Shown: positions 43,756 to 55,475, counted from the first letter of the stretch. The stretch: 64,000 nucleotides of DNA from Molanna angustata (GCA_963576475.1 OY754984.1:18124215-18188214); one strand, 5' to 3'. A program made the numbers and translations. Notes: generated by a model not told the origin, from the sequence alone.

Positions 43756-45174
43756 TTAATTTTTTTTTTGCCCCCTTATGTTTTTTGTATAATCAATTTC
43801 TTAACTATTTCATTTCCTTAATGTTATTTTTTTATTACTTCTTTACTTGTTTATTTTATATATTTATTGTGTTACTCTGCAAACTACATTGTGAATACTG
43901 TAAGGTTGCAGATAAACGACTTAACATATTTTTATTAGTTATACACATTTATATCCTATAACTGTTTGTATTCCTTAATGAATAAAATAAAATAATATAA
44001 AAAATAAAATGAGTAGCTGTGCAAGTATTTCGTCAGTCAAAATTTAGTTCGTGCGTATGGTATGTATGTACATGTGTTAAGACATGAGTGAGATCCGTCA
44101 TTTCAAAACATGAGTAAGATCCCTCTCACACTCTTCTCTGCCCCTGTCCACTCTGCCCCTGTCCATTGTTACTGCCACTTTGATACTAATTTATTTATAT
44201 TGGTATTGTTTGGTTAGAAGTAATTGAAGTAAGTCAGGTATTATTTTATTATATATCCACGGCGCTAAGTAAATGTAATGTCTCTATGCAAAAGTAGTAT
44301 GTACAGTTATTGGATGTAGCAAAGTTCTGCTTCTTGTGTTTAACGTCAGTGTGTATTGTGGTAAGTATTTTGATGGATCGTTATGCATTATTTTAATAAT
44401 TGTCTTAATATAAAATTTTCGTATGCCCAGTACTACATAATTCTTTAAAAAGTTGAATATTTACATACACATTGGTTGATGGAAACCCCCAACTGACACC
44501 CTCTTGAGAATTCTTCAATATCTGAGATCAGTAACCCTTGAAGATTTAATAAAAAAACTCAGACTCTATGATTTTTAAGATTGAAATTTATCATATGTAA
44601 TCATAATTTGGCAACGTCTTATGGCGCACAGCAGAGATGACAGATTCTGTGCCTTTTCGGGGACAAATCCATTTTTGCCAAATCACCTCATGAGATACCG
44701 AAGGCGAAATACGCGGGTGTTTTCGCCAATTCTCTGAAATAAAAACCTTCATTTAATTTTTCATCACATTCGCTACCCGACCAAATACGTTCTCGCGAAC
44801 TACGTTCTTCAAATGTGACAAATAATAAGATTGTGGAAATTTGCTTCTGGCGAAGGCACCTACCAGTTTCTCTCTCTCTCTCCAAGGCATATAATGTCTT
44901 AAATATCTCATACTTTGAATTGAATTAGAAAAGTTGGCGGAATTCGAACCATTTTCTTCGATTCGCTTTAATAAACGTCCACATCTCTTCAGAATGATCT
45001 CAACTTATAATTTAAAACTCGTATCTCAAAATGTTTTGCGTTCTTAGACGAAAAGGATATTTTATGGTTAACTTTTCTTGTGAAACTCCGTTGGAAGACC
45101 ATTTTACCATTTATTTATAAATGACTCTGATTTTTGAAAAACCATTTTTAAATACACGGCGAAACGAAAACCTG
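43756..45174. other. No clear gene; A-rich LINE-like tail near 43978-44012
   Basis: AATAAAATAAAATAATATAA on the plus strand near 43980 looks like the tail of a decayed LINE whose coding part is gone. GTATGGTATGTATGTACATG at 44056 resembles the TATG-type termini. The 65-codon frame at 44688-44885 has no motif. Confidence 0.35.
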
Positions 45175-45600
45175 TTTTTACTCCTCACTACCCCAAGGAA
45201 ATATAGTGGGGAATTATGAGTTCGCAATTTTTAAGGTTATTTTATTGCAAATTATCAACAAGTATCATGCTGAGATTGAATTCTGAAAATTTCATCACAA
45301 TATATCTGTGTGTATGTGCTAATATGTACTATATAAAGCGTGTTTATTCTATTGTATCGATTAAAGACTAAGAACTCATTCAATTATTTTCAAAAAGTTT
45401 TTCTCAATTTTTATAACTTTCAAATACTTCAAAGTGACCCCAAAATCACGAAACATAAAATGTGATATTTTAATATTCAAATAGCTAAAAAAGCACTTCA
45501 CTTTCATTAAATGACATCGAAGAATTATAAAGTTGTCATAATAAAATGAAAAATATTTTAAACAAACCGATTTTATGAAAATGATGAAAATTTTCCATAT
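45175..45600 (+). repeat. Family A, copy 6
   Basis: It begins ACTCCTCACTACCCCAAGG and runs through AGTATCATGCTGAGATTGAA, ATCGATTAAAGACTAAGAAC, AAAGTGACCCCAAAATCACG and AGCTAAAAAAGCACTTCA. It shows the uninterrupted site where the SINE at 199-435 entered copy 1. Confidence 0.7.
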
Positions 45601-45649
45601 AAAATTTGACCCTCATACACACGTTTTTAGTCTGGATTTGTGAGATTAC

Positions 45650-45990
45650 TTACTTACTCTGCGAGTCCGAGCACTTCACCAATAGGCCCCCCACTCCAGA
45701 ATACAGCAGCCGCAACGGCATTGTCATTAACCATCACCAGGTCTTGTGTATCGCACCTCACTGGCATATCTCGATAGATGAAAAGGTGTTCGTCAGTTTG
45801 TATCTCGCCGCAAATACAGGAGACATCCTCCTCCACCCTTATACCCCACCTTAGCATGTTTTCTTTGCATCTGGTGACACCGACGCGTCAATCGATTAAG
45901 TGTCTTCCATGTCAGGTAGGGTAGTTGGTGTCCTCGTCCCAAACTTTCCGACAGGTCGACCTGTTCTCCACCGTAAGATATCATAAGATA
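45650..45990 (-). pseudogene. LINE C-terminal fragment with Cys/His motif
   Basis: The minus strand reads LGRGHQLPYLTWKTLNRLTR, a frameshift, then MLRWGIRVEEDVSCICGEIQ, TDEHL and DNAVAAAVFWSGG. It is related to 38690-38990, with the usual final C of the motif changed. Confidence 0.7.
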
Positions 45991-46739
45991 TCATGTCTGA
46001 CTACAGATATCATAAGTCATCAAATTGTGCCAATTTGTTTTTGAGTATATACGTGTTGAAATAATATTGGATATTATACATGGAGTCGCTGAGAAACGAA
46101 TACTTTCCAGGATAAAAATGTCAGAAACATATATAATGATAGTTTGTATAATGATAGCTCACTGTTACCGTGAATAACACGGGTGTATCATTCAAAAATA
46201 TTATAATATCTTGCAAAAGTAAACGCTTTATATGAAATTCATGCTTTTTACTTATTACTGCTTACCAAACTGCTTCGTCTTCTTAGCGACTACGGTCTCC
46301 TGGCCTCGGTCTCTTACCTTTCTCCCATTGTTTATGTCGCTAAGCTCGTAATGCATTTGTGGATAACTATTTTTAAGTACTATTTTCCCAAGTTCTTGAA
46401 GAATTTCATCCGTCGTGAACAGACTGCTGTGCAACTGTTGATAATTAAATACTGCAGTTTGGTATATGAACTTTTTGAATGTGGATAGTGGTTTTAAGCA
46501 CGTTCAACAGCTCAGTGACTTTTACAAGTTTATATACCTATATTAAGTACCGATGCTGTATGATTATTAGATTGATGATGGTGAGTAACGAACGTAGTAT
46601 ACCTATTTATAAAATATCATCACTCATTTTCGTTCTATTGTATGACTTTATGGTATTTGGAAATTATTTGATAAATTCAGTGTGATTTAACGAAACAAAA
46701 TAAAAGGAAAAAAAATTAAATCAAATAAAATGAAATGAA
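45991..46739. other. No gene recognised
   Basis: AT-rich. The patch TTCGTCTTCTTAGCGACTAC at 46276 is non-repetitive but unassignable. Confidence 0.4.
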
Positions 46740-46945
46740 ATTTATTCATTTATTTATTTTTGCTTCTCGGGCAACTAACAGGCACTATGTACAATATTAA
46801 TTTAACACGCACCCAATAACAAGTTGCCATATTCTGGAGTCTTACGATATTAGGTAATTGTCTCACAGATCCAGACTGAAAACACAATTAAAAACTGTGT
46901 CTCCACCGGAAATCGAACCTGGGACCTTTGGATCAGCTGTCAAAT
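46740..46945 (-). mobile_element. tRNA-derived SINE (third family), 5'-broken
   Basis: From the 3' end: TGCTTCTCGGGCAACTAACA, CACGCACCCAATAACAAGTT, ACAATTAAAAACTGTGTCTC and the B-box region ATCGAACCTGGGACC. It matches 19839-20050 and breaks before the A box. Its tail is a short (AAATA)n, not the giant tract of the other copy. Confidence 0.8.
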
Positions 46946-46950
46946 GATAA

Positions 46951-48184
46951 TTATTTTTTTCAAATATCGAATTATTAACCTTGTGGTGCATATTTTTTGA
47001 AACTATGTGATTTGTTTCGGAACCAACCATTCCTTCATCGGGCTGATTTTCTTCATAGACAGAACGTATCGGGGTGCTTCAAAGAAGACTATGAAGTTGG
47101 AGGTGGAGAAGAGGTAATTAAGGGCGGGTCTTGTGTAAATTTGTAAAGTGGGTTTGATTGTGAAGAGGGACTTGAGAGGAAGGATACCCTACGAATATGT
47201 TTTTCAAATATTTGCAATAATTATTACACCCTTTTCTTTAACTTCTCCTGTCTGCCTGTCTGTACTCGATTTTTGAAATCGATTTTTAACTAACTTTTCG
47301 ACCAGCTAAAGCTTTAAACTTTTCAGAATCTATGTATTTCCAACTTGATTAATTTGATATTTTAATAAAATAGATCAATTTTGTATTATAAACAAAGTAA
47401 ACAATGCTATGCGTTTCCGGCTGAGGGTTAATAAAATTTGTATTTAGTCGGTTAGATGGAACAATAATACTTAACTCTTTATACTTGATTTCAATGTAAA
47501 TAAGTTAAAATCATAAAACGATATATTTCAAAACATGATTTGATTTTCAACTAAATTGAATATAAGAAAAAATCTATAAATTAAATAAAATATTTATTTT
47601 GAGCATAAAATTTATTGATTAATTTAATATGCTAGTGAAAAATCGATTTCAAATTTAATATGCGAAGAAAACTTTGAAAAGGATGCCCTAATTTTTATAT
47701 AATTTTTATTTTTGATCTAATAAAATGGTCAGTTTCTGTACTCGTAATACAATTCTAGGTTTTGTTGTGTTAATTATTCTGACGATGAGCTGCTCGTGAT
47801 ATTTTATTCATATCATCCATTGCAGAAAAAAAAGGATAATTATTATTTGTTTGAATAAAAAAAATGTATAGTAGTAAAATCATTTTATTAATAATTAAAA
47901 TTAATATATTATACAATATTATGTACGGTATCTTAATGTTATATAATTTTTCGATTCATATTATGTCTATGTAGAATTTATAAATATATTTCTTAATTAA
48001 GTACAATAAGGACAGTTTCTTCGGGGATACAAAATAAGTATTTTATCAAAAAATTACCTACATAGTTAATTCTATACTAAAATAATACGCTGAATACTTG
48101 TTAAAAACTAATACATATAGAAACGAAATCATTATGAAAATATTGCTGAAAAAAAACCGACTTCAAAATGAATGTGAGTCATGA
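46951..48184. other. No gene recognised
   Basis: Very AT-rich sequence, with a fragment near 46980-47080 (GTTTCGGAACCAACCATTCC) that looks like a dispersed repeat. No gene is supported. Confidence 0.4.
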
Positions 48185-48255
48185 TAGAAAAAAAATCTAG
48201 CGTTCAGTTCTCTCTGCCCCCATGAGGGACATGGCGTGAATGGTATGTATGTATG
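48185..48255 (+). mobile_element. RTE-like 3' terminus, short fragment
   Basis: AGCGTTCAGTTCTCTCTGCC, GAGGGACATGGCGTGAATGG and TATGTATGTATGTA: only the last about 70 bases of the family at 43080-43575. Confidence 0.6.
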
Positions 48256-48564
48256 TAGTAATATATCTTTCATACAATTCGCCTATACAACAATACGAAA
48301 ATTTACGAGTTTCATGATTTCTCATGATTCCCATCATCAAATCTCTTGGCTTACATAATTCAGATGGAACCACCACAGAAATAAACCCTTTCTAATGAAA
48401 GAGGAATCATTGTATACGGTTGACGTGTTAAGTAATAATAAATTATCGCTGATTTTATAAATTTCAATTTTTGATGATTTCGTCATGGATCACATCATCA
48501 AATCTTGATATAATTAAAATGGAACCAATCGGAAGGTATCCTCTTTCTAATGAATAAAGAATAC

Positions 48565-49165
48565 ATACATACCATCACGCCATGTCCCTCCCGGGGTAGG
48601 GAGAGAGAACTGAACGCAACATTTTTCTAGCCTGGCACACATTCCTCGCCTCGTACACATGCATGCATCGTCTCATACATGTTCGTCAATTGCTCACACT
48701 TCTAACATTTCCGTCTTTCAAAATTTCGTTCACATGGTCGTGCCATCCCTTTCTTGGGCGTCCCCGACCTCTCATTCTATTCCTGTCCGCAATGTATATA
48801 TTTTCTTCGTCAGACGTTCCTAATTCATTCTCCCCATGTGACCAAACCATCTCAATGTGTTCACTTTCATTCTAGTAATGACATCTTTCTTCACCATGCA
48901 TTCTTTCCTTATGTCCTCATTTTTTACCCATTTATACATCGTTCTGTTACAATTTTTTCTTAACGATCTCATTTCAACTGCATTTATTCTGCCATGTCCA
49001 GGTTTAACTTGCATATGTCAAAGTTGGCACTACAATGGCGTTATGAATAGCAACTTTGGCATCCTTTGATATGTTGCGATCATTCATAATAATTATGAAA
49101 CAGAGGAAGCAGAGAAACAGAGCAGATTGGTCTAAGTGCTCCATTCACTCTGTTTCCTGCCATAA
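48565..49165 (-). pseudogene. RTE-like LINE tail (TATG-type 3' end family), best copy
   Basis: The minus strand reads MQVKPGHGRINAVEMRSLRK, VNTLRWFGHMGRM, a frameshift, RGRGRPRKGWHDHVNEILKD and RTCMRRCMHVYEARNV, then the 3' terminus with CGTGATGGTATGTATG. The RT core is missing. Confidence 0.8.
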
Positions 49166-49374
49166 CTCTTCTTTCGATCTCTTTATCAATCCGTCCATTC
49201 CATTGAAATATGCTTCCCAAGAATACATCATATTCGTCGACTTACTGAACATACATAAAAAAATCACGTCGAATTCGGTAAAATACAGAAGAAAATATAT
49301 AATATACTAGAAATTTGAAAAACATCCAACGAAAATATAATATCTATGAATTGGTATTATTTGGAAGTGATTAT

Positions 49375-49425
49375 CATTTGGCCGCAGACTTACCACTTGC
49401 ACAGGGTGCATATAAGCGTTTTCAT
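49375..49425 (+). mobile_element. SINE tail fragment
   Basis: CCACTTGCACAGGGTGCATA matches the end of the SINE at 199-435 (CTACTTGCACAGGGTGCAAG). Confidence 0.4.
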
Positions 49426-49989
49426 ATCAATATTTAATTTGATAAGTTGCCAAAATCTAAATAACATTTCCGAGTCTAGTTCTACATTTGTTATTACGAT
49501 TCAAGGATATTATTAAAAGATAACTACAATATGTTTATTTTTAATAATAAATAACTCATATCTCATATTCACATCAATTATATTAATGAAAATAACATTA
49601 AATCCCCGATTTTAATTTTTTTTTATATTCTGGAAATACACTCAGTTTTTATACTTCAGTTTTTATATAATATTTATTGTTTATATAGTATATACACTAT
49701 TTACATTACTAACATAGTTTTTGAAAGTCTTCAAATTCAAATTCTTTATATAATATAATAACTTTAGTTGCTATAGTTTCGTGATTTACTATAAAATGTT
49801 GACTTACTTATAAAATTTAGTGAAACTGTGAAGTACTGTTTTGATTTATTATACTTCACGATAGTAAATATTTAAAAACTCATTTATTTATTTTTAAAAA
49901 AATAAAATACATCAAGTTTTATTTAATGTATATAGGTATATACAAAATCTACACAAAAAGAGTGAAAAGGGTGTTGTTGGTATTTGAAA
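49426..49989. other. No gene recognised
   Basis: Very AT-rich sequence without features. Confidence 0.45.
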
Positions 49990-50100
49990 ATCTATGTACA
50001 TTCGAACGGATGGTTGGAAGAAATTGGCTAATGGCAATAAGTCCGCCAGTGTGAAATATATGTGTTTATATTATGTACAAAATGATAAATAAATACAATT
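49990..50100 (+). mobile_element. CR1-like 3' end fragment
   Basis: TGGTTGGAAGAAATTGGCTA, ATGGCAATAAGTCCGCCAGT and ATGATAAATAAATA match the end of the LINE at 35134-36785. The hairpin has one mismatch (ATTGGC against GGCAAT). Confidence 0.65.
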
Positions 50101-51431
50101 TAGTCATAATTAAAATTAAACATTGGCTTACACGAGTATGTAGATATAAAATTATCAAAAATTTTATAAATATTGGCACAGTTGACGAAAAAATATTGTC
50201 AAATGAGTATTTTTTGTACAAACTTGTAAAATTCATTTATAAAAAAAGTGTTTTCAGCGTATATTTTGGCCATTTTTCAAAAAGTATATTTCTTGTAAAT
50301 GTGTTTTTTTTTATTTTGAATTGAACTTCATAACCTACATGTAATTTAAACCACAATAGAATAATAAAAAATCATGAAAGTAATATAAATTAAAAATAAA
50401 ACATCAAATGAAGTTTGTCTAAATTTACCAATTAAAAGCTTGAGGAAGATTTGTAACGCAAGATAATTACATAATTCACTCGTTTGGAATTTCGCCTTGT
50501 TGCGGCATTACCAGGATTAAGATTGTCCTTAAAACATAATAATATGTCGTATTCTGATTCGTTTCAGAGTACGAAAACGTCTATAACCAACGGGCGACAG
50601 TGGATAAAAGGATTTTATCCGCGCGGTGTTACGTAATGAGTCCCCATATAAATGCACTTGACATTTCTCATAATATACTTAAATTCAGACGAATCAATTT
50701 AGACGAATTAGAATAGGACATACTATATATTGATAATTGTTTTTACAATTCGATTGCAGGTACATATTAATTTTACTTGTCCAACAATTGACAAATATTC
50801 CGATACTGGGAGTATATTCCCTTTGCAATACTCCATTATTGACACTACACTTTTGAGTGCAGTGTCTGCAAGGTTTTAAAGCAATTTGAAGTGGTACGAT
50901 ACTTATTTTTAAATTTTTTAAAAACTCGGATTTTTGTCAAATTCAATTATGTTTTATAGAAACTATAGATGTACCTACTTACCAATTACTCGTAATGCCC
51001 ATATTGATTTAGTCTAAAATAATGAAGTTATAAAAATAATAAATATTTCTTTCAGTTTCACACCATATACAAAATGATATATTAATAGCTAAATAAGTAT
51101 CTAATGGAAAATTTATATATGATTATTTTATTTACCTACATATAATTATCTATTATATTTTTTATTACCCATACAGTAAAGTAAATGGCAAAAAACCTTA
51201 ATTTTCTAATAATACTTTATATTATTAAATTTATTTTTTCACTGTAATCATTTGATATTTTATGATGAAAAAGGTTTGTAAGATTTCTTTTGTTTATCAA
51301 TATTGTAGAAAAAAAAAACAATAATAGAACATTATTTTATGCCAACAAACTCAGTCACAATCAACTTTATTATTTATGAGTATTTCTAAAATTACCCATT
51401 TGAATTGATCGTGTTACTATTAATGTAAATT
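50101..51431. other. No gene recognised
   Basis: About 1.3 kb of very AT-rich sequence downstream of the channel gene. The 83-codon frame at 50073-50324 has no motif and starts inside a LINE tail. Confidence 0.45.
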
Positions 51432-51437
51432 TTTATT
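51432..51437 (-). promoter_or_regulatory. Candidate polyadenylation signal of the K2P gene
   Basis: AATAAA on the minus strand, 133 bases beyond the second stop codon. In such AT-rich DNA this hexamer is common, so the call rests on position only. Confidence 0.35.
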
Positions 51438-51569
51438 TAAATATAATAATATATTATTCAAAATACTTTTACTTTTTTCAATTACAGTCCCACATTTCCC
51501 ACAACTCCAGTCAGTCAATAAAAGCATCAATTCTGCACATATCAAACACGGCGGGATTTTTCACTTAAT

Positions 51570-52621
51570 CTACATTTCGGTAACGTCTTCTACTTCAGGT
51601 TCTTCCTTCAGCGTGTACACTCCCGACCTGGAGAGAGTGCCGGTCACGTGGTTCAGCATCTCAGGCAAAGGAGTCGGCTTCGGCTCCCTGCTGATAACCT
51701 CCTTGCCCATCGCGTCCAAGTCAGAGTCGGGCGTGTTGAAGTTGGAGTTTACAGAGCCCAGCAGCGTCTCCTCGGTCAGATTCCTCTGGTAGATCCTGTC
51801 CTTTGCCGAGTCCTCGTTGAATTGTCAAGACATCTGCCGGCCGGCCTCGCGCTTCAGGGCCCTCTGGACGCTCGCCCTCAGCTGCCGCTCCTGATGTTTC
51901 AGCCGGTGGACTATCTCGTCGTGGAGGACGTTGAAGCACATGGCGGTCAGGGCGAGGCCGGAGATGATGTAGATCGAGCAGAACCACACGGTGCCGTTGG
52001 ACTCCTTCTTCTTGTAGTGCGGACTGGACCCGGGGACCAGGTCTCCGAAGCCAATCGTGCTGAGACTCATAAAGCAGAAGTATATCCCGTCCAACAGCTT
52101 CCAGTTTTCCAGTTTGTAGAGGATGAAGCCGCCCATGATGATGTATGAGGCGATCATGATCAGACAGAGGAGGACCGGGGCCAGGATCGAGAGACCTCTG
52201 AAGGACGTCTTTGAGTCCGAGTCGCCGCAGCTGAGGGAATCACAGTCCTTGAGGAATCCAGAGTGTTTTTCTTTGACGGGTGAGCTGGCGTTCCTGTTGG
52301 CTTGCGAGGCCGACAGTATCGTCCCGGACGGAGACCTGACGTAGTACGGCTCCTGCATCAGCTGGTGGGTGTTGTCCGTGTGCTGGCGGTGCATCTTCTT
52401 CTTCCTCTCCTTATCGGCCATCCTTCGCTCGTCGTAACAGCAGTACCCGCACTTGGTGCAGAGACAACAGCAGAGAGCCCTCGAAAAGACGCTTCTGGCG
52501 AGACGGGACAGGAGGGTCCCCACCACGCTCAGATAAAGAAGAGTGAGAGGGATCCCGAGGACAGCGTATCCCATGGTGACGGCCTTACCCAAGGCAGTCC
52601 GAGGGGCAATGCTTCCATAAC
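51570..52621 (-). CDS. Two-pore-domain potassium channel, last coding exon (in-frame TGA)
   Basis: The only host gene recognised: a plasma-membrane K2P leak channel. The exon opens at a TCCTCAG acceptor (AG at 52622-52623) after the first base of the first pore Gly codon, reading (G)YGSIAP. Counting that Tyr as 1: TM2 about 11-40 (GYAVLGIPLTLLYLSVVG), a cysteine cluster CCCLCTKCGYCC at 50-61, a cytoplasmic loop to about 142 rich in K/R and S, TM3 about 143-170, the second filter TIGFGD at 188-193, TM4 about 212-233, and a basic tail. TGA at 51825-51827 follows residue 264. The same frame continues 84 sense codons (FNEDSAKDRIYQRN..., SREPKPTPLPEM, SGVYTLKEEPEVEDVTEM) to TAG at 51570-51572. Third positions stay G/C-rich to the second stop, then composition turns AT-rich. 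The long TM2-TM3 loop recalls TRESK-type K2Ps, but the subfamily is not settled. Earlier exons (start, TM1, first pore helix) were not found in the window. Confidence 0.9.
51822..51827 (-). other. In-frame TGA-CAA: candidate stop-codon readthrough site
   Basis: The codons read ATG TCT TGA CAA TTC. The base after the stop is C, the leakiest context known for TGA. The frame is kept exactly, so this is not an indel. A nonsense allele (CGA or TGG to TGA) or an assembly error are the alternatives. Confidence 0.6.
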
Positions 52622-52640
52622 CTGAGGACAATAAAATAAA
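52622..52640 (-). other. Intron 3' splice site inside the GYG codon
   Basis: The minus strand reads TTTATTTTATTGTCCTCAG before GTTATGG. A phase-1 intron inside the first-pore GYG is a known conserved feature of K2P genes and fits exactly here. Confidence 0.85.
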
Positions 52641-52674
52641 AAAATCATAAATACTATGTTAGTATAAACAAAAC

Positions 52675-53240
52675 CTATTAGAACAAATTGTATGTAACAC
52701 ATGAGATCCTACCATCGATGCCGATAGTATGTATAGTTGACGAATACCTACCTACCAAACACTCATAAATAGAAAGTATTCAATATTTTAAGATTTTAAT
52801 TCAAAATTGCCTACCCCGAATATGTAAACAGCTTGATGGTATGTATGTGTGTATTTATGGATATTAAGTATCAAATTTTTGACAGTCCCGAAGATATATG
52901 TGGTCACTAAAATAAATTATCTAGTTGAGATGTTTCGGCGTTTTTCCGATATTTAAAAAAATGGAATATAGGCAGTTAAACATAATATATTTATTATAAA
53001 AAAAAATAGTAATTCTAGCTTTAAGAGGTATGTGTAAAATAAAATAAAAAATCAAGTGTTCATAACCCCTGACGGGAACGAAATTTCAAAATTCAGAGTA
53101 TAAAAGTTTTGTAGACTTAACACTTCCTATACTTTTTGAAATTTTAGGCTCTGTGAATCAATTGGATCAAAATTTATAAGGGACACACACACACATACAG
53201 ACGCACTAATTTGTTCTACTCCGAATTCTGATTAACCATG
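52675..53240 (+). mobile_element. Helentron/DINE-like element, copy F, in the K2P intron
   Basis: TGTATGTAACACATGAGATC then ATCGATGCCGATAG, TATGTATAGTTGACGAATAC, TCTAGTTGAGATGTTTCGGC and TTCTACTCCGAATTCTGA follow the order of copies A and B. The 3' hairpin is missing. Confidence 0.65.
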
Positions 53241-53439
53241 AAAACGTAAACCAGGGGGAACAAGTCTGGTCCGATCGGCGAAATCAAAACCCTAGTAATT
53301 ACCCATATCATGCACAAAATAGCCAGCTAAAAATCAATTTGTAGGTACTTAATATTTCTATCAATATTCAAATTCAAAATGACAAATCCAATTATGAAAA
53401 CTTAGGTATCTTCTTTTTCAAGTACCGACTCCGATCATC

Positions 53440-53905
53440 AGGTCTAACTCCATCTTGTTTACTGAAGCCCTGAAGCTCATGGCATAAATTTACGGTCTCA
53501 AAATCAAAATACACTCTCAATACCAATATACCACACATCCTCCTACACTTACTAGTACACAATACACGCAGCCCGGCTGTGGAACCAATTACCCAATGGT
53601 ATAAGAGAAGCTACTAGCTTAATGTACTTCAAGAAGCTTCTCAAGTCACACTTCTTATCCTCATACCTACAATTCCTTTGTCCTTCGTCCCTTCACATCC
53701 CATCCTTTTCCTATTTTTGGACATAATTATTATTTTTAAATTGTGTTTTTTATATTTAATTTTATATTTTTTTTTCTTCATTGCAATGTAAGTATATTAG
53801 TTTTTATTTGTAATATTTTTTTTATGCCGCTGATGTATTTACTAACATAGTTGACTGGTAGAATTTGTTAACGGACAATAAGTCCGCTACATTATTTAAA
53901 AAAAA
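53440..53905 (+). pseudogene. CR1-like LINE C-terminus and 3' UTR
   Basis: The frame reads TRSPAVEPITQW with its neighbour SARLWNQLPNGIREATS, then YFKKLLKSHFLSSYLQ, the end of a CR1-like ORF2 (compare SARLWNSLSPDI in the 35-kb element). The 3' UTR ends GACTGGTAGAATTTGTTAAC then GGACAATAAGTCCGC, a decayed form of the CR1-like hairpin region. Confidence 0.7.
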
Positions 53906-55169
53906 TTTTTTTGCGTAATTATGAAATTTCATTATTATTAGTTGTCGATTTGCATGTTTACCAAGGAAGCAAAAGGCACAAGTTTGCGCTCTGTGCACCC
54001 GGAAGCCTGGTTCAAGATATTTGGCGACAACTATACCTCAGATTACGAAGCAAAAAAATCGTCAATGCCCTGGCCCTCTCCTCCTTATTTTTATTTCCTG
54101 TTATATAAGAATCTAAATAAGGATCATTATTTACAGTGATAGACAATATTTGAATTTCAAGTAATTTGTAGGTTTGAAAATTGCAAATTTCGAAGATCAT
54201 ATTACGATTCAGAATATAATTAGGTACGATTCTTACAAAAGTTTAACTCGTGAATGTTTACATTTGCTTTCCCCAAATCTAAATGTATAAAATTAATTTG
54301 ATACATATAAATATAAGTGATTCTTGTTTCGTTGCTAATATTGGGTAGGTTCAAATTTCCTTTGTGCAAACATCTTCAAAAACATTAATTGAAAGATCCT
54401 GTGTTTTAAGTTGTTCAGATATATCGTATATCCAACGGTATTCTGTAAAATTTTGTCGAGTTGAGTTCAGTCGTGGAAAGAGCCACGCTCTGGAGTTTTG
54501 TGTTAATAATACCTACCCACGTAGTATTTGCAAACGGTAAGTGTGTTGGGTGACAATAATCCCAAACTTTAATTAAGTTGATGCGAGCATAAAAATTATT
54601 TATTCGTACGACTAACTGACGAAATTGCGTTCCGCCAAGACGGTCTCTCCCTCGGCACACGAACAGAAAACGAGTTGGCGTAAATTCAAATCTTTAAGAT
54701 ACAGCTCTGTACAACCTTTGGTTTTGAGTGCTCTCCAACTTATATTGTATTTTAAATAAACTTTACGAATTCTACATATTTGATTTAGTTTTATGGTGTC
54801 GCTTTTAATAATTTATTTTCAGAGATAGCTTCGTGGCTCGTTTTATACAATTTTACTACCTTTCATTTTGGTTTAAACCACAAATGAGTTTTTTTATTGT
54901 TTTCGTCCATCCTGAGAAAGAGTCAATCGAAAACGGTTGTGTCAAGTAACTCATTCATACTTTAAAGCAAACTGATTTTTTATGACATTTTTTTTAATAT
55001 CGCAATCGAGACGAAATTGGAATAGGCACCTACAGGGCCTACGACCGTGCATCGTCCGGTTGACGTGGCCACCTTTTGTGATTGCGCAACGTTCATCAAT
55101 TATATTGAGTTTTTTAAGGTTCGTCAATATTACGTTCATCAATTATACCTATGGCTTTATATTAGTCGG
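53906..55169. other. No clear gene
   Basis: Two overlapping frames at 53911-54139 (one reading SICMFTKEAKGTSLRSVHPE) are not recognisable. Positions 55060-55150 hold two copies of CGTTCATCAATTATA, related to the GCGCAACGTTCACCAATT block of family B. The rest is AT-rich. Confidence 0.35.
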
Positions 55170-55475
55170 CCAATCCTTTTAACACCGGACAACCACTCAA
55201 AAAGTCCGACAAAAAGGCCCTTATCAGAGCCACTCACGACGTTCTCAATTAACATAGAGGGATTTAGTCAAGACAAAGAGACCATCCTCCCGGATATCTG
55301 CAAAGACATACATATACTGATGATACAGGAGACGCACAGACGACCCACGAATCACAGACCGAATATAGAAGGCATGAGACTGGTACTGGAACGCCCACAC
55401 GACAAGGCGATATCCGTCGCTGCCTATTGGAGTGGTAAGGTCCGGACCCGTAAAGTAAATAAGTAAATTGAGATC
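55170..55475 (+). mobile_element. Internally deleted LINE: endonuclease N-terminus fused to C-terminal tail
   Basis: The open frame to 55464 holds TFSINIEGFSQDKETILPDI and ILMIQETHRRPTNHRPNIEG, with the Asn and Glu motifs (N in INIEG, E in QETH) that open the apurinic-type endonuclease of LINE ORF2. After RLVLERPHDK it jumps directly to AISVAAYWSGKV, which corresponds to the extreme C-terminus of related LINEs (DNAVAAAVFWSGG at 45650-45720, NAIMAANHW at 38950). The rest of the endonuclease, the whole RT and the Cys/His domain are missing. It has no enzyme activity of its own. Confidence 0.75.

Noticed and set aside
51648..52148. 166-codon plus-strand frame in the GC-rich exon (and 52302-52625)
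   Set aside because: Antisense shadow of the K2P exon, caused by its codon bias.
54415..54660. 81-codon minus-strand frame with a GC patch
   Set aside because: No recognisable motif, no splice-site logic, and AT-rich flanks; not supported as a gene.
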